Source: an uncultured Pseudomonadota bacterium (GTDB taxonomy: Bacteria; Pseudomonadota; Gammaproteobacteria; Methylococcales; Methylomonadaceae). From it: a DNA stretch of 60,783 bases. Where the stretch lies: the NCBI GenBank assembly GCA_903876445.1, contig CAIQZX010000091.1:1-60783 (forward strand), given 5' to 3'. A model generated the notes under the pieces. The model saw only the letters and a program-made list of their open reading frames with translations, did not search any database and was not told the origin of the DNA. Positions 41,464-49,521 of the stretch are shown piece by piece. How positions within the stretch are numbered: the first letter of the stretch is position 1; each line of letters opens with the position of its first letter. The translations under genes and the position numbers were made by a program.

Positions 41464-41492
41464 TTGATTAACGTATGCTTTTAGATTACTAT
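41464..41492 (+). promoter_or_regulatory. Candidate promoter of the electron-conduit operon
   Basis: TTGATT (41464-41469) and TACTAT (41487-41492) are separated by exactly 17 bases, each matching the sigma-70 consensus at four of six positions. The expected transcript start is about 50 bases upstream of the monoheme cytochrome ATG at 41552. It lies just downstream of the decayed mobile element. Confidence 0.4.
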
Positions 41493-41551
41493 CCAAGAAA
41501 AACAATATAAAAAATATGTTTATATTAACCTACACTTCCCGAGGTAACTCC

Positions 41552-41905
41552 ATGAAATTATTACGCTCACCGTTTAAATTAAAAATTTTTTTATCTGCTG
41601 CACTTATCATGTGTTGTTTTTCTGCAAATGCAGAAAGTGTTGATGTTGACGCGGCAAAAGGTTTAGCAAAACAAAATAATTGCTTCCGCTGTCACGGTGT
41701 TGATAAAGACAAAGATGGACCCGCTTGGAACAAAATTGCTGCAAAATTTAAAGCAGATCCAAAAGGAGAAGAAAAACTTTTACATCATTTAACCTCAGGA
41801 GAAACAGCGAAATTTTCTGATGGACACGAAGAGGCACACATGATTTTGAAATCAGATGATGCAAAAGCAACTAAAAACTTAGTTGATTGGATACTTTCGC
41901 TTTAA
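41552..41905 (+). CDS. Periplasmic monoheme cytochrome c
   Basis: I start at the ATG at 41552, which has GAGGTAA upstream and begins a Sec signal ending SANA. The mature protein of about 91 residues has a single CxxCH (NNCFRCHGVDKDKDGPAW) and a distal methionine (HMIL) that may be the sixth ligand, fitting a class I cytochrome c. It is the first gene before the decaheme cytochrome and porin genes, an arrangement seen in iron-oxidising MtoAB-type loci, where a small monoheme cytochrome shuttles electrons in the periplasm. It may instead serve another oxidase or reductase. Confidence 0.88.
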   Translation: MKLLRSPFKLKIFLSAALIMCCFSANAESVDVDAAKGLAKQNNCFRCHGVDKDKDGPAWNKIAAKFKADPKGEEKLLHHLTSGETAKFSDGHEEAHMILKSDDAKATKNLVDWILSL

Positions 41906-41993
41906 CACTTTCGTTTTTCGTCACCTGAAATTTGAAACACATTTTTTGGTTTGGCATTTGGAGTGGTTTTAAATTATCTTTGGAATACGGCTT

Positions 41994-42992
41994 ATGAAAA
42001 ATTTTATTAAAATTGTAATCATCATGTTATTGGGATTTATTGTTTTCCCCGTTCATGCTGCGAATTTGTTGAGTGACAACAAGCAGCCGCCAACTACTAA
42101 TCCGGCACAGTCGTTGAGCAGGGATGCGGTTTGTACCCGTTGTCATGATGAAACTGAAAATAAGCCAATCCTTTCTATTTACCAAACAGCTCATGGTAAT
42201 AAAGGCGATTCGAGAACCCCTTCATGTCAAACGTGTCACGGCGAAAGTGACTCACATATTAGAGGTGACCAGCAACAGAAAGTAAGACCGCGTCCTGATT
42301 TTACCTTTGCAGAAAAATCTCAAACTTATCCGGCATCACCAGCTGAAGCTAGAAGTGGGCAATGTATTTCTTGTCACGAAAACGGTTTGCGTAATCATTG
42401 GGCGGGCAGCCAACATCAAAGCCAAGGCGTGGCGTGTAACTCTTGTCACACCGTTCATACACCTCGCGATAAAGTGTTAGCAAAAACGACGCAACCCGAT
42501 GTTTGTTTTACTTGCCACAAAAGTCAACGTGCTGAATCTCATTTGTTTTCAACTCATCCGATTCAAGCGGGTAAAACCTCCTGTTCAGATTGCCACAACC
42601 CGCATGGTTCAACAGGTCCTAAATTGTTGATTAAGAATTCAATAAATGAAACCTGTTACACCTGCCATGCTGAAAAACGTGGTCCATTCTTATGGGAACA
42701 TTCACCTGTTTTCGACGATTGTACAAATTGCCACACACCACATGGTTCTAATAATTCACCATTGTTAAAAACACGCGCTCCGTGGTTGTGCCAAGAATGC
42801 CATACTGCTGACCACGCCAATACGGTAGACAGTGGAGCAAATTTAATCGGCGGTGATGTCACCACTATTAACGGCAATCAACCAGCGGCGAGTTTAAATC
42901 CAAGAGCGCAAGCGAATGGGCGTGCTTGTTTGAGTTGTCATTCCATGATTCATGGTTCTAATCATCCAGCGGGTGCTAAGTTCAACCGTTGA
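41994..42992 (+). CDS. Decaheme c-type cytochrome, MtrA/PioA/DmsE family
   Basis: 332 residues with a signal peptide (ending PVHAA) and ten CxxCH motifs by my count: CTRCH, CQTCH, CISCH, CNSCH, CFTCH, CSDCH, CYTCH, CTNCH, CQECH and CLSCH. Length, heme number and the C-terminal IHGSNHPAGAKF match the DmsE/MtrA family. In that family the protein threads into an MtrB-type barrel and moves electrons between the periplasm and the cell surface. The porin gene follows, separated only by a hairpin-rich element. The TGA stop lies inside TTGACATCC, so the insertion supplies or overlaps the stop, though the C-terminus looks complete. DmsE and MtrA roles cannot be told apart here. Confidence 0.92.
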   Translation: MKNFIKIVIIMLLGFIVFPVHAANLLSDNKQPPTTNPAQSLSRDAVCTRCHDETENKPILSIYQTAHGNKGDSRTPSCQTCHGESDSHIRGDQQQKVRPRPDFTFAEKSQTYPASPAEARSGQCISCHENGLRNHWAGSQHQSQGVACNSCHTVHTPRDKVLAKTTQPDVCFTCHKSQRAESHLFSTHPIQAGKTSCSDCHNPHGSTGPKLLIKNSINETCYTCHAEKRGPFLWEHSPVFDDCTNCHTPHGSNNSPLLKTRAPWLCQECHTADHANTVDSGANLIGGDVTTINGNQPAASLNPRAQANGRACLSCHSMIHGSNHPAGAKFNR

Positions 42993-43320
42993 CATCCTCC
43001 CCGCCCTAAAGGGAACGGGGATTCCTAGGTTTCGCAATCTAGGTTTCTGTTTCAAAGAGTGTAGCTCGGGGGTAGCTTGGTTATCGCCGTAAAATCCCAG
43101 AGGGAATTTTACGGTGTCGAACCAACCCATATTCCCCCAAGACTCACACACTCTCCGGAGACTTAACATACCGCAAGCCCTGCGGTAGGTCTAAAAAGAC
43201 GGAGTTATTTTATAACAGTAAGTAAGCACAACGCAAACAGGAGAATGCGTGATTGAGGGCGGCTTATCGCCGCCGCGCTTACCTCCCCGCACTGAACGGC
43301 GGGGTATCACGCGCAATTTG
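42989..43320 (-). mobile_element. Hairpin-rich IS200/IS605-derived element without tnpB
   Basis: This gap between the decaheme and porin genes is almost wholly made of nested hairpins. The reverse strand ends GGCGGGGAGGATGTCAA, as many IS200/IS605 right ends do. Stems include CCCCG/CGGGG with inner CCCT/AGGG (42999-43020), CCTAG/CTAGG (43024-43043), AGAGTGT/ACACTCT (43056-43154) enclosing TTGGTT/AACCAA and CCGTAAAAT/ATTTTACGG (43087-43114), ACCGCA/TGCGGT (43170-43186), GGCGGC/GCCGCC (43258-43274) and CCCCGC/GCGGGG (43285-43304). The reverse strand also reads a TnpB-tail-like KQKPRLRNLGIPV. I infer a deletion derivative keeping both ends and possibly the omega-RNA scaffold. Confidence 0.65.
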
Positions 43321-45762
43321 ATGAACAATAATTTTTTAATTGTTAGAACAGCGGCTTTGATGAGTTGTGCCATTTTTTCTGTTTGCACTTTCGCGGCAGA
43401 GGATGCGGCAGAATCCGAAACTGCAGAATTAACAAAACCTAAAAGCACCGTTGAGTTTGGTGTAGGTGGCGTAACCGATTCGTCGTGGAAATTTGGTCAA
43501 TACAATGGTTTGAATGATAGTGGTGTTTATGGCATCGGTAATTTTGATATTCGTGGTGGCGCAGCTTATGACAGTGACGACGCTACTCGTTGGCGTTTAA
43601 CTGGTAAAGACATCGGTTTGGATACTCGTAATTTTACTGGTGAGTATAAAGACCAAGGGCATTACAAACTTAATTTTGATTATGACGAGTTACAAGTAAA
43701 TCGTAATGGTAGCTATTTAACACCTTATTTAGGTGTTGGCGGTAATAATTTGAATTTGCCTAACTGGACACCCCCAGCCGCAAATAATATGCGAGCTTTG
43801 CCGTCAACTGACTTGCCGGATTTTCATACTGTTAGCATGGAAACAACACGCAAAAAAATTGATGGTGGTTTTAGCTATTTCCTAACTGACCACTGGGAAG
43901 TACAAGCCAGTGTGCGCCATGAAGATAAAAATGGCTTGCAAGCTCTCGGTGCGCCGATTGTCGCTGCACGTTCGATTATTTTACCGAATCCAATTTCTCA
44001 ATCAACCGAACAAATTAACGCCAGCATGAAATACAACGGCGAAAAAGGCTTTGGTCAATTCGCTTATTATGGTTCGTTATTTCATAACGACATTAACGGT
44101 GTGTTGTTTCAAAATCCTTTTGCAGCAGGTCAACCTGCTTTTGGGCGTATGAGCAGCGCACCCGATAACCAATTTCATCAGTTTAGTTTAACGGGTGGAT
44201 ATAACTTCACCACCAACACTAAATTAGTCGCTAATGGTTCGTATGCTAGAAATTGGCAAACTCAATCATTCTTACCTTATAACACTGCCAATGATAGTGG
44301 TGGATTTTTACCAGTTTCAAATCTAAATGGTGATGTAGAAACGAAAACCGCTAATTTGAAATTAACGCATCGTGTAAATAGTGATTTCAATGTTGCATCG
44401 GCTTATAAATATGACGAGCGCGAAAATAACACGCCCATCAATTTGTACAATTTCAATGATGTTGATAGTGTTATTGCTACCGGAACTACACCGACTAATT
44501 TCCGTAGCAACACGCCATACAGTAAACGTATCAATCAAGGTAATTTAGATGCCAATTATTCGTTCGCTAAAGGTCAATGGCTAAAAGCAGGCTACGAAAT
44601 TCAAAACATTGATCGTTGGTGCAACGGCACTTGGATTTCTTGTGTTGATACAGGAACCACTCTCGAAAATACAGGTAGAATTGATTATCGCGGTAGTTTT
44701 CTGGACAAATTCAACGGCAAATTGGGTTACGCTTATTCGCATCGTACCGCCGATAATTACAATCAAGATAATGGAGCTTGGGCATCGTATCCCGCCACGG
44801 CTGGCAACATGGCACTTTATAATTTAATTACTCAATCAGGATTGCCTGCCTGGGGGGCGTTTTCACCTTATGCCAATGCACCGACGGCTTTGTTCCCTAA
44901 TAATAATGCCGCTACGACGGGAAATTTAGCGAATAACTCAATGGATATAAACGGTCTTGGACGATTCAATACATCAAATCGTGAACGTCAAAAAGTGCAT
45001 TCGTATTTAGATTATCAAGTGAATAATAAATTGTCGTTAGGCGTTGGCGGGGATTTCCGTTACGACGAATACCCTGATTCTAGTTTTGGGCTACAGTCTT
45101 CGAGAAATTGGGGAACGAATTTTGATACGAATTATAATTTTGATGAAGATACGAGTATTCAAGTGTTTTATTCGTACCAAGATATTTTAACGAATACAGC
45201 AGGAATGTCTTACGGTGCAAATTCCAATTCCAGCACAGCTAGCATTGGTGGCGTAGCGACTGCGGCAACGCTTTCTGGTGGCTGTTTTTCTAGTGTTCAA
45301 GCAATGAACAATAGTGCGAAAACAGATCCTTGTCGTAATTGGTTCACCAATATGAACGACAACATAGATACTGTTGGTTTTGGAGTAAAACACAAAGGAT
45401 TCTTCGGCGGTAAATTAGATATGAACGGGGATTTTGTTTATAGTTTTGCTCGAACATTGATTGGCGTTGATGGTGGAAGTTATACACAATTAACGGGACA
45501 GCCTAATTATTACTACACTCGCGCCGCCGATATGCCAACCGTTAAAACACAAACCTTCCAATTCAAATTAAACGCAAAATACATTATCAATAAACCTTCA
45601 GCGATTCATTTAAGTTATATGTATCAGCATTTGTTTAGCAGCGATTATATTTACACTGGAATGCAGCCAGCCGGAACCCCAACGGGCGTTGTGCCAACAT
45701 CTGAACAATCGCCAACGTATTCTATCCATGCGATAGGGTTATCTTATATCTATAATTTTTAA
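43321..45762 (+). CDS. MtrB/PioB-type decaheme-associated outer-membrane porin
   Basis: About 813 residues from the ATG at 43321. It has a signal peptide (MNNNFLIVRTAALMSC... ending TFAA) and then a long series of amphipathic beta strands ending in HAIGLSYIYNF, a classic barrel C-terminus. The early TVEFGVGGVTDSSWKFGQYNGL and GVYGIGNFDIRGG segments match the MtrB/PioB family that sheathes an MtrA-type decaheme cytochrome. I see no N-terminal CxxC as in Shewanella MtrB, which is closer to PioB. The track start, GTG at 43249, lies within the mobile element and has a good AGGAG site, while the ATG at 43321 has none, so initiation may be unusual. The next gene starts 9 bases after the stop. Confidence 0.9.
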   Translation: MNNNFLIVRTAALMSCAIFSVCTFAAEDAAESETAELTKPKSTVEFGVGGVTDSSWKFGQYNGLNDSGVYGIGNFDIRGGAAYDSDDATRWRLTGKDIGLDTRNFTGEYKDQGHYKLNFDYDELQVNRNGSYLTPYLGVGGNNLNLPNWTPPAANNMRALPSTDLPDFHTVSMETTRKKIDGGFSYFLTDHWEVQASVRHEDKNGLQALGAPIVAARSIILPNPISQSTEQINASMKYNGEKGFGQFAYYGSLFHNDINGVLFQNPFAAGQPAFGRMSSAPDNQFHQFSLTGGYNFTTNTKLVANGSYARNWQTQSFLPYNTANDSGGFLPVSNLNGDVETKTANLKLTHRVNSDFNVASAYKYDERENNTPINLYNFNDVDSVIATGTTPTNFRSNTPYSKRINQGNLDANYSFAKGQWLKAGYEIQNIDRWCNGTWISCVDTGTTLENTGRIDYRGSFLDKFNGKLGYAYSHRTADNYNQDNGAWASYPATAGNMALYNLITQSGLPAWGAFSPYANAPTALFPNNNAATTGNLANNSMDINGLGRFNTSNRERQKVHSYLDYQVNNKLSLGVGGDFRYDEYPDSSFGLQSSRNWGTNFDTNYNFDEDTSIQVFYSYQDILTNTAGMSYGANSNSSTASIGGVATAATLSGGCFSSVQAMNNSAKTDPCRNWFTNMNDNIDTVGFGVKHKGFFGGKLDMNGDFVYSFARTLIGVDGGSYTQLTGQPNYYYTRAADMPTVKTQTFQFKLNAKYIINKPSAIHLSYMYQHLFSSDYIYTGMQPAGTPTGVVPTSEQSPTYSIHAIGLSYIYNF

Positions 45763-45771
45763 GGAGCGATT

Positions 45772-46497
45772 ATGATTGAACCAAGGGATGATTTAACGCT
45801 GGGAAAATTATCGTTAACGTACCGTGTTTTGTTCACGAGTTTTTTGTTAGTGGTTGGTTTAGGTTTGATGATGGCTGGAGCGCAAATTATGTTGACTCAC
45901 GGCATGGCAGATGGCAAACCCGGTTTATCGATGAACGATATTGTGTACAGTTATTACGGTAATCGTTCGGGGTCTAAATTAGAATCCGCTCTCACAGGAA
46001 AAATGAAAGGGAAAGCCGATGACAATGTGAAATTTACCATGATTCAATGGGTGCGCGATGGCGCGTCTGAGACTGAATGGGAAAAAGTAGCACCTTTATT
46101 TGCAAAAAATTGCGCGTCTTGTCATGACGAAGAATCGGGTTTACCTGAAGTCGCTAAATTGGAAGTTGCTAAAAGTTTAGCTGAAGTTGATCATGGTGCG
46201 AGCATTGCGTCATTAACGCGAGTTTCTCACATTCATTTATTTGGAATTAGTTTTATTTTCCTATTCGTCGGTTGGATTTTCGGTATGGCGGAATTCAATC
46301 AAGTATGGAAATTGATTTTAATTTCAACACCATTTGCCTTTTTAGTGTTAGATGTGGCTTCGTGGTGGTTAACTAAATTCTATCCCACTTGTGCATGGTT
46401 CACTATGATTGGTGGCTTTGGTTATAGCGTCGCCGCGATTGTGATGTTTGTTACCTGTTTTGCTCAAATGTGGTTGCCTCGTTGGACACAAAAATAA
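45772..46497 (+). CDS. Membrane-anchored monoheme cytochrome-like protein
   Basis: 241 residues with AAGGAG upstream of the ATG, 9 bases after the porin. A first helix (about 17-41) is followed by a periplasmic loop carrying one CxxCH (CASCH, residues 114-118) and then three helices (about 157-175, 180-200, 207-233). Histidines in SHIHLF at the mouth of helix 2 could ligate another heme, and the loop segment MADGKPGLSMNDI is well defined. I do not know a named family. By position it could pass electrons between the quinone pool and the periplasmic cytochromes, the job CymA does in Shewanella, but it is unrelated to CymA. Confidence 0.75.
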   Translation: MIEPRDDLTLGKLSLTYRVLFTSFLLVVGLGLMMAGAQIMLTHGMADGKPGLSMNDIVYSYYGNRSGSKLESALTGKMKGKADDNVKFTMIQWVRDGASETEWEKVAPLFAKNCASCHDEESGLPEVAKLEVAKSLAEVDHGASIASLTRVSHIHLFGISFIFLFVGWIFGMAEFNQVWKLILISTPFAFLVLDVASWWLTKFYPTCAWFTMIGGFGYSVAAIVMFVTCFAQMWLPRWTQK

Positions 46498-46518
46498 ATT
46501 CATAGTTTTAGAAATTTT

Positions 46519-46545
46519 AGAAGTGTAAACGAAATTTACACTTCT
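46519..46545 (+). terminator. Rho-independent terminator of the electron-conduit operon
   Basis: AGAAGTGTAAA (46519-46529) pairs with TTTACACTTCT (46535-46545) over 11 bp around CGAAA, followed by GAATTTTTA. It starts 22 bases after the stop of the membrane cytochrome and defines the end of the operon. The rest of the 226-base gap to accA is AT-rich and probably holds the accA promoter. Confidence 0.8.
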
Positions 46546-46723
46546 GAATTTTTAGTCACTGCGTGTAATTTTCGCACTTTCTCGTATTCATCTAGTATCA
46601 CCGGATTTTGGGTAAGAAAAACATTTCCTCAAGTCACTCAAAACACTTTCGTTCTCATGCTTGAAAATTGACTTATACTATACGCCAATTTTTAAACCCT
46701 ATAATTTTCAAGAATAAAAAAAC

Positions 46724-47689
46724 ATGGACTTAAAATTTCTCGATTTTGAACAACCAATTGCTGTTTTAGAAGCTAAAATTGAAGAGCTTCGTAATGTACA
46801 ATTTGATAATAAAATTAACATTTCAGACGCACTCAAACAGTTAGAAGGTCAAAGCGAATCGTTAACGGAATCAATTTTTGCAAATTTATCTGATTGGCAG
46901 ATTTCGCAACTTTCACGTCATCCTGGTAGACCATACACGCTAGATTATATTGATTTGATATTCTCAGATTTCCACGAATTGCATGGCGATCGTGCTTATG
47001 CGGATGATCCCGCCATCATTTGTGGTTTAGCAAAATTGGATAATGAACCGATTGTGATTATTGGGCATCAAAAAGGGCGTGATACAAAAGAAAAAATTTA
47101 TCGCAATTTTGGAATGCCGCGTCCTGAAGGTTATCGCAAAGCCTTGCGGGTGATGAAACTCGCGGAACGTTTCAAATTGCCTATTATTTGTTTAATCGAC
47201 ACACCAGGCGCATATCCTGGCATTGATGCAGAAGAACGCGGACAAAGTGAAGCAATTGCGCGAAACTTATTTGAAATGGCAAAACTGACAACGCCGATTA
47301 TTTGTACCATTATTGGCGAAGGTGGTTCGGGTGGCGCGTTAGCAATTGGTGTTGGAGATAGATTGATTATGCTTGAATATAGCACTTATTCTGTGATTTC
47401 TCCCGAAGGTTGTGCATCTATCCTTTGGAAAAGTGCCGATAAATCACAACTTGCGGCTGAAGCAATGGGAATTACCGCCGACCGAATTCGTGAACAAGGC
47501 TTTTTAGATGAAGTCGTGCGTGAACCGTTAGGTGGCGCACACCGTGATTTCAAAACCACGGCTTCAAATTTGAAAAATACATTAACGCATCATCTAAATG
47601 AACTAAAACGCCAAGACATTCATACATTACTCGAAAAACGTTATCAGCGCATTATGAGTTTTGGTGTATTCGAAGAAACAAGTAAATAG
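46724..47689 (+). CDS. accA: Acetyl-CoA carboxylase carboxyltransferase alpha subunit
   Basis: AccA with AccD transfers CO2 from carboxybiotin to acetyl-CoA, giving malonyl-CoA for fatty-acid synthesis. The 321 residues match E. coli (319). Visible blocks are [17 protein letters not shown] at the start, [49 protein letters not shown] in the form [26 protein letters not shown] and [11 protein letters not shown]. nadB follows after 11 bases, so the two are probably cotranscribed. Confidence 0.97.
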   Translation: MDLKFLDFEQPIAVLEAKIEELRNVQFDNKINISDALKQLEGQSESLTESIFANLSDWQISQLSRHPGRPYTLDYIDLIFSDFHELHGDRAYADDPAIICGLAKLDNEPIVIIGHQKGRDTKEKIYRNFGMPRPEGYRKALRVMKLAERFKLPIICLIDTPGAYPGIDAEERGQSEAIARNLFEMAKLTTPIICTIIGEGGSGGALAIGVGDRLIMLEYSTYSVISPEGCASILWKSADKSQLAAEAMGITADRIREQGFLDEVVREPLGGAHRDFKTTASNLKNTLTHHLNELKRQDIHTLLEKRYQRIMSFGVFEETSK

Positions 47690-47700
47690 GTCTATGTCAG

Positions 47701-49311
47701 GTGAAAAGTGAATTTAATTTTGACGTTTTAGTTATTGGCAGCGGTGGTGCAGGTTTGACCTTAGCACTTAAACTTGCAAATTCTCATACCAACGTTGCCG
47801 TATTGTCGAAATTTGCCTTAACAGCAGGCAGCACTTATTACGCACAGGGTGGAATTTCGGCAGTTTTTGACGCGAATGATTCGTTGGAATCACATTTAAA
47901 CGATACGCTCGATTCTGGCGCGGGTTTGTGTGATGAAGAAATTGTGAGATTAACTGTTAATCATGGAAAAGAATCGATTGATTGGTTACGCGAACAAGGC
48001 GTTTTATTCACTGAAGAGCAAACAATAAATGGTGAAACTAAACTTCATCTAAATCGTGAAGGCGGACATTCTCATCGCCGTGTTGTCCACACAGCGGACG
48101 CAACGGGCAAAGCGGTTTCACTTTCACTTATAGAGCGTGCTGAAGAAAATTCAAACATCACACTTTTTGAAAATCACAATATCATTGATTTAATTACCGA
48201 AAATAATTGCTGCGTTGGGGCGTATGTTTTCAATAGTAGAAAACAAAAAGTCGAAACGTTTGCCGCAAAAATTATTGTGTTAGCAACGGGCGGGGCAAGT
48301 AAAGCCTACTTATATAGCACAAATCCACAAAGCTCAACGGGTGACGGTATGGCAGTTGCTTGGCGTGCTGGTTGTCGGGTGAGTAATTTGGAATTTATGC
48401 AATTTCATCCAACCTGTCTTTATCATCCAGCTGGGCATTCATTTTTGATTAGTGAAGCCGTGCGTGGGGAAGGTGGGCGTTTGATTTTGCCAGATGGTTC
48501 TGCATTTATGCACCATTTTGACGAACGTGGCGAACTTGCCCCGCGTGATATTGTGGCGCGAGCCATTGATCATGAAATGAAAAAACGCGGCATTGATTGT
48601 GTGTATTTAGATATTAGTCACAGACCCGCATCATTTATTCGTGAACATTTTCCGAACATTTATCAACAGTGTTTAGAATTCGATATAGATATGACTCAAC
48701 AACCCATTCCTGTTGTTCCAGCCGCACATTATACTTGTGGCGGTGTTTTAACCGATAGTTTTGCACGAACAGACATTGAAAATTTGTATGCTGTTGGCGA
48801 GGTCGCTTGCACTGGATTGCACGGGGCAAATCGCATGGCAAGTAATTCACTTTTGGAATGTTTAGTTTTTGCTGAACGCGCAAGCGAGGACATTAAGCAA
48901 AAATTACCTACTTTAACAATGCCAAAAAATTTACCATTTTGGGATGAATCAAAAGTGAGTGATTCCGATGAAGAAGTGGTTGTTTCTCATAATTGGAACG
49001 AATTACGGCATTTTATGTGGGATTATGTTGGCATTGTAAGAACAGATAAACGTTTATATCGTGCCATGAATCGTGTCGAATTATTAAAAAAAGAAATCGC
49101 AGAGTATTACGCGCATTTTCGTGTCACCAGTGATTTATTAGAATTGCGAAATTTAGTAATTGTTGCTGAACTCATTATTCGCTGCGCTCAACAACGCAAA
49201 GAAAGCCGTGGTTTGCATTACACGCTAGATTACCCGCAAACGGATAACTCGAAACCCGCACAGAACACAGTTTTGAAGCCAGATTCTTCTTGTACGCCGC
49301 ACTCAAAATAA
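47701..49311 (+). CDS. nadB: L-aspartate oxidase
   Basis: NadB oxidises L-aspartate to iminoaspartate, the first step of bacterial NAD synthesis, using FAD. The start is GTG at 47701; the ATG just upstream is out of frame. The 536 residues match E. coli NadB (540). The FAD-binding motif [17 protein letters not shown] is at the start, then [22 protein letters not shown], the active-site region [19 protein letters not shown], and the C-terminal [24 protein letters not shown]. nadA and nadC are not adjacent. Confidence 0.96.
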   Translation: MKSEFNFDVLVIGSGGAGLTLALKLANSHTNVAVLSKFALTAGSTYYAQGGISAVFDANDSLESHLNDTLDSGAGLCDEEIVRLTVNHGKESIDWLREQGVLFTEEQTINGETKLHLNREGGHSHRRVVHTADATGKAVSLSLIERAEENSNITLFENHNIIDLITENNCCVGAYVFNSRKQKVETFAAKIIVLATGGASKAYLYSTNPQSSTGDGMAVAWRAGCRVSNLEFMQFHPTCLYHPAGHSFLISEAVRGEGGRLILPDGSAFMHHFDERGELAPRDIVARAIDHEMKKRGIDCVYLDISHRPASFIREHFPNIYQQCLEFDIDMTQQPIPVVPAAHYTCGGVLTDSFARTDIENLYAVGEVACTGLHGANRMASNSLLECLVFAERASEDIKQKLPTLTMPKNLPFWDESKVSDSDEEVVVSHNWNELRHFMWDYVGIVRTDKRLYRAMNRVELLKKEIAEYYAHFRVTSDLLELRNLVIVAELIIRCAQQRKESRGLHYTLDYPQTDNSKPAQNTVLKPDSSCTPHSK

Positions 49312-49521
49312 TCTGCGTGAAATAATTCAAACAACGGTTTGCAGATGTCAATTCACCGAAAAATTTTTTGTTAAAAAACAATAATTATATTTTTATGGTA
49401 TACGGTTTGCTTAAATTCAGGATTTATAGCGCATTTTAATTACAACAAAATCCATTTTGAATAAATAATTGAAATGACACAGCGAGTTATATAAAACTCA
49501 CTTTTCGGAAATTAGGTTACT

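Noticed and set aside
42894-43169. 91-codon minus-strand ORF over the end of the decaheme gene and the hairpin element
   Set aside because: Part of it (RLRNLGIPV) resembles a TnpB tail and supports the element call, but the rest is antisense to the cytochrome, so it is not a functional gene.
43191-43448. 85-codon minus-strand ORF across the element and the porin start
   Set aside because: It spans the hairpins and is antisense to the porin signal peptide; no family match.
49484-49499. GAGTT/AACTC inverted repeat upstream of the chemoreceptor
   Set aside because: Only 5 bp and in very AT-rich sequence, so it is likely chance.
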